Below the pieces are notes generated by a model. That model was not told where the DNA came from. It did not search any database and saw nothing but the letters and a program-made list of their open reading frames with translations. From assembly GCA_900769845.1 (NCBI GenBank), contig CAAGIF010000273.1, positions 1 to 29,242 of the forward strand: 29,242 nt of DNA, in the 5' to 3' direction. The DNA comes from an uncultured Oscillospiraceae bacterium (GTDB taxonomy: Bacteria > Bacillota_A > Clostridia > Oscillospirales > Oscillospiraceae). The translations under genes were made by a program, and so were the position numbers. Position 1 is the first letter of the stretch, and each line of letters opens with the position of its first letter. Shown here in pieces: positions 1-5,006 of this stretch.

Positions 1-3
1 AAG

Positions 4-41
4 AAAAAGACCAGGACAGCCCATGCTGTTCTGGTCTTTTT
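4..41 (-). terminator. Rho-independent terminator of tRNA-Pro(GGG)
   Basis: Two 17-nt arms (4-20 and 25-41) pair around a 4-nt loop with one mismatch. The A/T-rich ends give a U tract when read on the minus strand straight after the tRNA CCA end. It is symmetric and could also stop plus-strand transcription. Confidence 0.85.
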
Positions 42-117
42 GGTCCGAGTGTCGAGATTCGAACTCGAGGCCTCTTGAACCCCATTCAAGCGCGATACCA
101 AACTTCGCCACACCCGG
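41..117 (-). tRNA. tRNA-Pro, anticodon GGG
   Basis: The minus strand folds into a 77-nt cloverleaf with encoded CCA. The 7-bp acceptor stem pairs CCGGGTG with CACTCGG, with one G-U pair. The T-arm contains GTTCGAATC. The anticodon stem CTTGA/TCAAG carries the loop ATGGGGT, which puts GGG at positions 34-36, hence proline. It has its own minus-strand promoter and a terminator directly downstream. It is nearly identical outside the anticodon arm and a few stem pairs to the tRNA-Pro(CGG) at 4377-4453, which lies in the opposite orientation. Confidence 0.96.
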
Positions 118-144
118 ATTTATGCATTTTTCAACCGCCAAAGT

Positions 145-173
145 ATCTTAGCATATAAAGCCGAAAAATGCAA
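145..173 (-). promoter_or_regulatory. Promoter of tRNA-Pro(GGG)
   Basis: On the minus strand a -35 box TTGCAT (168-173) is followed after exactly 17 nt by a -10 box TAAGAT (145-150). The tRNA starts about 28 nt downstream. It lies between the stop of the thioesterase gene and the tRNA, so the tRNA need not depend on read-through. Confidence 0.6.
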
Positions 174-182
174 GCATTATTT

Positions 183-644
183 TTACGGATTTGCGGGTTT
201 GTAGAAATATACTCCGGTACTGGTCAGGCAGACCTTGTCCGGCTCCCGGGCGAGGGATGCTTCCGCGTACAGGTGCATCAGACTTTTGGTGACGGAAATC
301 ACCCGAACCCGGATTGTCACATCCTCTCCCGGGATCAAAGGGCGCTGATAATTTACCTGCATCTGTACGGTGGGGGCGATGCCTTCTCCGGGCTTGACGC
401 AGTAGGCGATGAAGCCCATGGCCTGATCCACCACAGTGGCGCACATTCCGCCGTGGAGCGTTCCTGCTGCATTTCGCATCCAGTCCATAGTTTTGCACTG
501 CAGAATATACCCTTGCCGTTCTGCATCGTAGGACACAAGCTCATATGCCATCTGATCGCCGATGGACCCGGGAGCGATGGCGCTGACCTCTGCGATCCGG
601 CTGCGAACCATATCTTCCATTTTCTCTTTTGTAATCATAATCAT
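183..644 (-). CDS. PaaI-type hotdog-fold thioesterase
   Basis: A 153-aa protein of the hotdog-fold PaaI family, which hydrolyses acyl-CoA thioesters; the substrate here is unknown. The family signature is the stretch NAAGTLHGGMCATVVDQAMG at about residues 58-77, with His64-Gly-Gly and an acidic residue at Asp73 where the catalytic Asp/Glu is expected. The remainder fits the usual beta-sheet. The chosen ATG at 644 overlaps the stop of the upstream zinc-ribbon gene (ATGA), so translation is probably coupled; an ATG two codons later or a GTG at 683 are alternatives, and none has a strong ribosome binding site. It is the last gene of the minus-strand operon. Family confidence is high, start confidence moderate. 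Confidence 0.85.
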   Translation of the reverse strand: MIMITKEKMEDMVRSRIAEVSAIAPGSIGDQMAYELVSYDAERQGYILQCKTMDWMRNAAGTLHGGMCATVVDQAMGFIAYCVKPGEGIAPTVQMQVNYQRPLIPGEDVTIRVRVISVTKSLMHLYAEASLAREPDKVCLTSTGVYFYKPANP

Positions 645-862
645 TCGCCGATATTCTGCTTGATAACCTTGCCGATATTCCACAGGCGGGCAACGCCCTG
701 GATGGCGGCAGCTTTTTCATCTTCGTTCTGATACTCAAGATAAACGGTGTGGGAGCCGCAGTCGGCGCACTCCACCTGAACGCTCCAGCCGCCCTCATGC
801 ACGATCATGCCGTTGCCTCTGCAGCAGGGGCATTCCTCTAAAATAATGGTAATTTCATCCAT
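641..862 (-). CDS. Lar-like zinc-ribbon protein
   Basis: A 73-aa protein with a single zinc ribbon: Cys11/Cys14 and Cys32/Cys35 form two CxxC pairs, followed by the Ala-Arg-Leu-Trp-Asn pattern near residues 58-62. This pattern is typical of the Lar (restriction alleviation) family. The family name comes from a phage/E. coli protein that moderates type I restriction; no restriction system is visible here, so that function should not be assumed. The start ATG at 862 has an AGGAG site at good spacing. It sits between the DUF2344 gene (12-bp gap) and the thioesterase (4-bp overlap), so it is part of the operon. Confidence 0.7.
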   Translation of the reverse strand: MDEITIILEECPCCRGNGMIVHEGGWSVQVECADCGSHTVYLEYQNEDEKAAAIQGVARLWNIGKVIKQNIGE

Positions 863-874
863 AATGGGTACTCC

Positions 875-1537
875 TTATCTGAAAATATTGCCTTCTGTAT
901 CGTAAATTTCCATTCTTGCGCTTTTGGAGAAGTCCGGCTTTAGCTCCGGCAGATGCCGCGCGATGGCTGAGGTCAGCGCTGTGGGATTCAATGTGGGATT
1001 CTGGCAGCAGATCCGTGCCCGCAGCTCCACAGTTTTGTCGTCCGTCTGTGCTACTTCGATGGAACGGATCATTGGGATGATGTTCTGATCGATAATATCA
1101 CCGGATTTGGTTTTCTTTTCTACCGGCAGCTCGCCCCGATGGAACAGGTCGTCCAGCTTTGCAACTGCATCGGCGGGAACCCCGGAATCGTATTCCATGG
1201 TAACCACTGTGTCCAGGAACGCCAGATGTTTGATCTTTTGACCGTTGTCATATACCTTCAGCACACGAATTCCGGGTACCAGGTAATCATTGAGTTTGCC
1301 CCGGACGATCCGGTTTGCGACTTTGTCGCCATCCAGATCAAAGTCCAGCAGTTCGCAGTTGCTTACCACGCCCACACTGAGGGGCAGGGCGATAGAAACA
1401 GAGGGACGGGGATTGAAGCCCTGGGTGTGAGTCAACGCCAGTCCTGCCCGTTTAAAAGCTCTCTGAAATAGACGCATCAGATCCAGATGGGAGATCCAGA
1501 CGGCGCTGTCTTTCTTTTCAAACAGAATTCTACTCAT
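875..1537 (-). CDS. TIGR03936/DUF2344 radical SAM-associated protein
   Basis: A 220-aa protein of the DUF2344 (TIGR03936) family. The N-terminus reads RILFEKKDSAVWISHLDLMR, and a GFNPRPSVSIALPLSVG stretch follows at about residues 40-56; both are typical of the family. The protein is encoded next to, or fused to, TIGR03960 radical SAM proteins in many Clostridia, and its biochemical role is not established. Its start overlaps the end of the upstream radical SAM gene by 8 bp, with an AAGGAGG site inside that gene, so the two are probably made together. Length and order match the usual pair. Confidence 0.88.
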   Translation of the reverse strand: MSRILFEKKDSAVWISHLDLMRLFQRAFKRAGLALTHTQGFNPRPSVSIALPLSVGVVSNCELLDFDLDGDKVANRIVRGKLNDYLVPGIRVLKVYDNGQKIKHLAFLDTVVTMEYDSGVPADAVAKLDDLFHRGELPVEKKTKSGDIIDQNIIPMIRSIEVAQTDDKTVELRARICCQNPTLNPTALTSAIARHLPELKPDFSKSARMEIYDTEGNIFR

Positions 1538-3365
1538 CGCAGCGCGCCTCCTTCAGCAGCTTGTTGGCTCCGCAGCCGGCGCAGCCCTCCCGGCAATCGG
1601 GGGTAATGACGCCTTCATAAGCGCGGCGGCGTTCACGCAGCAGGAATCCCTTACTGACACCCACATCCAGGGTATCCCAGGGCAGGACCTCGTCCTCGCC
1701 GAATCCACGGGTGGTGTAGAAATCAGCATCTATGCCGCAGCTTTGCAGAGCGTCAAACCAGCGGGAATAGTTGAAATATTCATCCCAGCCGTCCAGCTTT
1801 GCGCCGTTATCCACGGCAGCCTCAATGACAGCGCCCAAGCGGCGGTCGCCACGGGCAAAAACAGCTTCCAGACGGCTCAGATCCGGTCCATGGTAATTAT
1901 ATTCAATGGACTTGGAATAGAAGTGGGATTTCAGAAGCCGACACCGGCGCAGATATTCCTCCGGCGTGATTTGGGCTTCCCACTGGAAGGGAGTATGGGG
2001 CTTGGGCACAAAATAAGCGGTTGCCACGTGGACGCGAAGTCCGCGTTTTTTATTGATGGCGTGTTCTCTCCAGGCCAGGATTACCTTATGCACCAGTTCG
2101 GCGATGCCCAGAACATCCTCGTCGGTTTCTGTGGGCAGACCCAGCATGAAATACAGTTTTACATTGTTCCAGCCGCCCTCGAATGCCTGGGTGCAGGTGT
2201 TCAGAATTTCGTCCTCAGTTAGATTCTTGTTGATCACATCCCGCAGCCGCTGGGTGCCGGCTTCCGGGGCGAAGGTAAGACCGCTCTTGCGGACGGTTTG
2301 GAGCTTTTCCATCAGCTCCCGGGAGAAATTGTCCGCCCGCAGGGAAGGCACGGACAGATTGATCCTGTTTTCTGCACAGTAGGGAATCATTTTTTCCGTC
2401 AGTTCTTTTAATCCCCGGTAATCCGAGGTGGAAAGGCTGGACAGAGTGATCTCATTGTGACCGGAATCCTCCAAGGTTTCCACTGCCTGCCGGTAGAGAA
2501 CCTCCGGACTCTTCTTCCGTACGGGGCGGCAGGAGAAACCCGCCTGGCAGAACCGGCAGCCACGGATGCAGCCCCGGAAAACCTCCAGATTTGCCCGGTC
2601 GTGGACAATCTCTGTGGAGGGAACGATCATTTTTGTGGGCCAGTAGGCGGTGTCCAGATTTTCGATGATCCGTTTTGTGATCTTTTCCGGCGCGTTGTTT
2701 TCCGGGATGATAGCAGAAAGCGTACCGTCCTCGTTGTACACATGGCGATAGAAGCCGGGAACATAGACACCGGGGATCTTTGCGACCTCGGTCAGATACC
2801 GTTCCTTGCTCCAATTCTCAGCCTTTGCCCGGTCATAAAGAGATACGACCTCCACGGTGATCTCTTCACCTTCACCCAGACAGAAGAAGTCGAAGAAGTC
2901 TGCCAGAGGCTCGGGGTTGTAGGCGCAGACACCGCCGGCAAAAACGATGCCCTTCAGACCCGGTCTTTCCTTGCTGTGCCTGGGGATACCGGCAAGATCC
3001 AGCATATTCACAATGTTGGAATATGCCATTTCATAGCCGATGGTGAAGGCGACCATATCAAAGTCTTTAACAGGGTGTTGGCTTTCCAGCGCCCAAAGGG
3101 GCAGGTGATGCTCCCGCATGACGCGGTCCATATCTCCCCAGGGGGCAAAGACACGCTCGCACCAGACACCGTCCATTTCATTCATGACGCCGTAAAGGAT
3201 CCGCATGCCCACATTGGACATGCCGATCTCATAGGTATCCGGGAAACAGAAGGCCACCCGAACACGAACATCGGCAAGGTCCTTCCTGATTTCGTTGTAT
3301 TCACCGCCGGTGTACCGGGCGGGCTTTTGCACGGTTGGCAGAATTCGTTGAATCAATTCGGTCAT
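1530..3365 (-). CDS. TIGR03960 B12-binding radical SAM protein
   Basis: A 611-aa radical SAM protein with an N-terminal cobalamin-binding-like domain (about residues 30-180) and a radical SAM core. Cys266, Cys270 and Cys273 in GCIRGCRFC form the CxxxCxxC site for the [4Fe-4S] cluster that cleaves S-adenosylmethionine. A C-terminal Cys cluster (CREGCAGCG, about residues 594-602) may bind a second cluster or metal. The family is TIGR03960, of unknown substrate, always found with a DUF2344 partner, here the next gene. The ATG at 3365 has an AGAGGG site. The upstream M50 protease gene ends only 28 bp away, so co-transcription is likely. RNA-modification or cofactor roles have been guessed for the family but nothing here decides. 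Confidence 0.92.
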   Translation of the reverse strand: MTELIQRILPTVQKPARYTGGEYNEIRKDLADVRVRVAFCFPDTYEIGMSNVGMRILYGVMNEMDGVWCERVFAPWGDMDRVMREHHLPLWALESQHPVKDFDMVAFTIGYEMAYSNIVNMLDLAGIPRHSKERPGLKGIVFAGGVCAYNPEPLADFFDFFCLGEGEEITVEVVSLYDRAKAENWSKERYLTEVAKIPGVYVPGFYRHVYNEDGTLSAIIPENNAPEKITKRIIENLDTAYWPTKMIVPSTEIVHDRANLEVFRGCIRGCRFCQAGFSCRPVRKKSPEVLYRQAVETLEDSGHNEITLSSLSTSDYRGLKELTEKMIPYCAENRINLSVPSLRADNFSRELMEKLQTVRKSGLTFAPEAGTQRLRDVINKNLTEDEILNTCTQAFEGGWNNVKLYFMLGLPTETDEDVLGIAELVHKVILAWREHAINKKRGLRVHVATAYFVPKPHTPFQWEAQITPEEYLRRCRLLKSHFYSKSIEYNYHGPDLSRLEAVFARGDRRLGAVIEAAVDNGAKLDGWDEYFNYSRWFDALQSCGIDADFYTTRGFGEDEVLPWDTLDVGVSKGFLLRERRRAYEGVITPDCREGCAGCGANKLLKEARCDE

Positions 3366-3393
3366 AGTTTTCCCTCTTTGTGTATAATCAGTC

Positions 3394-3984
3394 CTATTGT
3401 ACCGCCAATGGTCTTTCTTTGCAAGGTATTTTTGCTGCCAATGGCCGAAGAATCACCAAAACCCAGAAGCAGACCGCAAAGACAGGGAGATCAAGAACAA
3501 CGACAGCCAATCCTCCCAACACCAGAATCAAGGCAACTGTCAGCATTTCAGTTATCGGAATGATATAGCGGCCGACCCCAGGACAGAAGATATGACAAAG
3601 GGCGTGGAGCATCCGCCCGCCGTCATTTGGATACAAGGGCAGAAGATTATAAAGTCCCTGAATCAGACCGCCCAGAGCGAAGACAGGTAAACGCCACCCA
3701 AGCAAAGCGATGAGTATGCTGGTGGAGGGACCTGCAGCGGCGCAGAAGAATTCCTGCGCAGGGGAAAGGGGCAGCAGATCAATTCGGGCGCCCATGGGGG
3801 TGAGGATTATTCCCTGTATATCCCCTCCGCAGAGCTGGACGGCAAGAATATGGCTGACTTCGTGAAAAAATGCAGCGGCGCAGATTCCCAGAATCCATCG
3901 AAGAGGCAGGATCAGCAGCATCAGTGCTCCCAAAAAGAATGTCTGGGGGGATATATCCCATTTAATAGTCCGGAAGCAGATCAT
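3394..3984 (-). CDS. SpoIVFB-like site-2 protease (M50)
   Basis: A 196-aa multi-pass membrane zinc metalloprotease. The zinc motif HEVSH is at residues 41-45, inside a hydrophobic segment. The second metal-ligand motif is LYPNDGGR at about 117-124, with an Asn-Leu-Leu-Pro lead-in. At least four membrane segments are visible. SpoIVFB in Bacillus cleaves pro-sigma-K in the outer forespore membrane; this protein has the same size and motif layout, but homologs can cut other substrates. The chosen ATG at 3984 has a GGAG site and overlaps the upstream gene by 23 bp; an in-frame start at 4035 would extend it 17 residues deep into that gene. In Bacillus, spoIVFA-spoIVFB lie by rplU-rpmA; here the radical SAM pair follows. 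Confidence 0.82.
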   Translation of the reverse strand: MICFRTIKWDISPQTFFLGALMLLILPLRWILGICAAAFFHEVSHILAVQLCGGDIQGIILTPMGARIDLLPLSPAQEFFCAAAGPSTSILIALLGWRLPVFALGGLIQGLYNLLPLYPNDGGRMLHALCHIFCPGVGRYIIPITEMLTVALILVLGGLAVVVLDLPVFAVCFWVLVILRPLAAKIPCKERPLAVQ

Positions 3985-4261
3985 GCTCAATGATCTCCAT
4001 GCAGAATGTTTCCAGAGAATTTTTAAAGGGCTCACCGCTGCGTAAATGATGGGTCAGATTCAGGAAGGCCTCCTCAGTCACGGATAGATCTGAGGGGATC
4101 AGGTATTGACGCAGCCTGTCCGTTCCTGTTGCCCAGAAATACTTGACGGAAAATAAAAACAAAAGAAAAAATGCTGCTGTCAATATTTGCAGCCGCTTGG
4201 TAGATATTTTTTTCGGAGGGGGATAGAAAGGTTCAGGGCCGTAGACAATCTTGTATGCCAA
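3962..4261 (-). CDS. small single-pass membrane protein upstream of M50 protease
   Basis: A 99-aa protein not recognised as a named family. A basic, proline-containing N-terminus (about 1-25) leads into one strongly hydrophobic segment at about 27-45, followed by a soluble tail of about 55 residues. It starts with TTG at 4261, preceded at 6 nt by a strong GAGGTGA site. It is the first gene of the minus-strand operon and overlaps the SpoIVFB-like gene by 23 bp. Position and topology recall SpoIVFA, the regulator that holds SpoIVFB, but it is much shorter than SpoIVFA (about 260 aa in Bacillus) and has no LytM-like domain, so this is only a positional suggestion. Confidence 0.7.
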   Translation of the reverse strand: MAYKIVYGPEPFYPPPKKISTKRLQILTAAFFLLFLFSVKYFWATGTDRLRQYLIPSDLSVTEEAFLNLTHHLRSGEPFKNSLETFCMEIIEHDLLPDY

Positions 4262-4335
4262 GTCAAATCACCTCGCCATACCATACGCCCCGGCGGAGAA
4301 GAACATACCGCTTCGCCGAAAATAGATGGCAGGTC

Positions 4336-4364
4336 TTGACAACAGAACAAAATCTCATTATAAT
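4336..4364 (+). promoter_or_regulatory. Promoter of tRNA-Pro(CGG)
   Basis: Consensus boxes TTGACA (4336-4341) and TATAAT (4359-4364) are separated by exactly 17 nt, with the tRNA starting 12 nt after the -10 box. This is a near-perfect vegetative sigma-A promoter. The -10 region also reads TATAAT on the minus strand (4362-4357), but no matching minus-strand -35 box was seen. Confidence 0.9.
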
Positions 4365-4376
4365 AACCCCGGTAAT

Positions 4377-4453
4377 CGGGGTGTGGCGAAGTTTGGTATC
4401 GCGCTTGGTTCGGGTCCAAGAGGCCTCGGGTTCGAATCCCGACACTCCGACCA
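4377..4453 (+). tRNA. tRNA-Pro, anticodon CGG
   Basis: A 77-nt cloverleaf with encoded CCA. Acceptor stem CGGGGTG pairs with CACTCCG, with one G-U pair. Anticodon stem CTTGG/CCAAG carries the loop TTCGGGT, giving anticodon CGG, proline. The T-arm is GGGTTCGAATCCC. A perfect promoter lies upstream and a terminator directly downstream. The last 20 nt before the final A recur at 4604-4623. Confidence 0.96.
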
Positions 4454-4457
4454 AATA

Positions 4458-4490
4458 AGAAAGCTCACCCAGAGGGTGGGCTTTCTAATT
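4458..4490 (+). terminator. Terminator of tRNA-Pro(CGG)
   Basis: AGAAAGCTCACCC (from 4458) pairs with GGGTGGGCTTTCT around a short loop and is followed by a T-rich run. It lies 5 nt after the tRNA CCA. Confidence 0.85.
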
Positions 4491-4502
4491 TGAATGGGCT
4501 AA

Positions 4503-4611
4503 GGGATTCGAATAATCTGATGTGAATGTCCGGTGGACATTCACTCGCGACGGCTTGACGGAGCGAAACCATAATTTACATTCCTGTTGGAATGTAAATG
4601 CGGCGAATCCC
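4503..4611. repeat. Nested palindromic element A (two hairpins in an outer stem)
   Basis: An outer 8-nt inverted repeat, GGGATTCG (4503-4510) and CGAATCCC (4604-4611), encloses two perfect hairpins. One has a 10-bp stem with loop GGT (4522-4544). The other has an 11-bp stem with loop TGTT (4574-4599). The linker between them is GC-rich and ends in GGAGCGAAACC. The whole could fold as a three-way or four-way junction. No promoter or reading frame supports a gene. It may be a small palindromic repeat or an untranslated structured RNA; the copy number in the genome would decide. Confidence 0.6.
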
Positions 4612-4623
4612 GACACTCCGACC
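4604..4623 (+). repeat. Partial copy of tRNA-Pro(CGG) 3' end
   Basis: These 20 nt are identical to 4433-4452, covering the 3' half of the T-arm, the acceptor strand and the CC of CCA. The preceding sequence does not match the tRNA, so it is not a whole tRNA gene. A terminator follows, as after the true tRNA. Such copies arise from site-specific integration at tRNA 3' ends or from decay of a tandem tRNA. Confidence 0.8.
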
Positions 4624-4624
4624 C

Positions 4625-4662
4625 AAAATGAAGACTGCCTATCTGGGCGGTCTTCATTTTTC
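4625..4662 (+). terminator. Second terminator after the tRNA 3' remnant
   Basis: AAAATGAAGACTGCC pairs with GGCGGTCTTCATTTT around a short loop (one G-U) and is followed by more T. It is positioned relative to the tRNA 3' remnant like the true tRNA terminator. Confidence 0.8.
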
Positions 4663-4690
4663 TTTTGGTTAGTGTTGGGATTGGAAAGAC

Positions 4691-4744
4691 CGCCCCGAAC
4701 GAAGTGAGGGGAAGAAATAGTCCGGTGGACTGTTTCTTGGGGCG
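4691..4744. repeat. Nested palindromic element B
   Basis: CGCCCC (4691-4696) pairs with GGGGCG (4739-4744). Inside is a 12-bp hairpin with one G-U pair and loop GGT (4712-4738). The core GTCCGGTGGAC (4720-4730) is identical to 4528-4538 in element A, and the linker GAACGAAGTGAGGGG resembles the linker of element A. The two elements look like members of one repeat family. Confidence 0.55.
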
Positions 4745-4925
4745 TGGTAGAATCCATTTTGTCAGAACGCATCCTGTAGGGGTGTGGGTTGAAGGAACTC
4801 CTGAAAAAGTCGTGGAGCTTATGCGATTCGGGAATAAACTTTGCAGAATTGGCAATGGTTTTTCATAGAATTTTTGTATATAATGTTGATAAATAATGTA
4901 TAGACTGTAAACTTTTTTGTGTTCA
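4745..4925. other. Non-coding stretch before the secreted-protein gene
   Basis: No convincing gene is seen. Positions 4754-4868 have a short open frame with protein-like sequence (RTHPVGVWVEGTPEKVVE), but it has no start with a ribosome binding site and no recognised family. The last 60 bp are AT-rich and lead into the promoter at 4926. Confidence 0.4.
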
Positions 4926-4953
4926 TTGACAAAACATTCTAATTATGTATAAT
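4926..4953 (+). promoter_or_regulatory. Promoter of the secreted mosaic protein gene
   Basis: TTGACA (4926-4931) and TATAAT (4948-4953) are 16 nt apart, giving a leader of about 45 nt before the ATG at 5007. Both boxes match the vegetative consensus exactly. Confidence 0.85.
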
Positions 4954-5006
4954 GATGCCATACTCTCTGATTTTTTCATATCAGAGAAGAGAAAGGAAGG
5001 TAGCGT

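Noticed and set aside
641..862. Lar-like protein as part of an anti-restriction or defence system
   Set aside because: No restriction-modification, phage or other defence gene lies in the window, and this zinc ribbon is widespread; the operon context is metabolic.
2457..3563. A 368-codon plus-strand open frame opposite the radical SAM gene
   Set aside because: The minus strand carries the full TIGR03960 protein with its CxxxCxxC motif; the plus frame has no recognisable domain and crosses a gene boundary.
4503..4744. Palindrome cluster as a CRISPR array or integron attC site
   Set aside because: There are only two dissimilar blocks with no regular spacers and no cas or integrase gene nearby.
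4485..4868. Several overlapping open frames on both strands in the palindrome region
   Set aside because: They arise from the inverted repeats and terminators, lack ribosome binding sites, and match no family; the sequence is better explained as palindromic DNA with a tRNA remnant.
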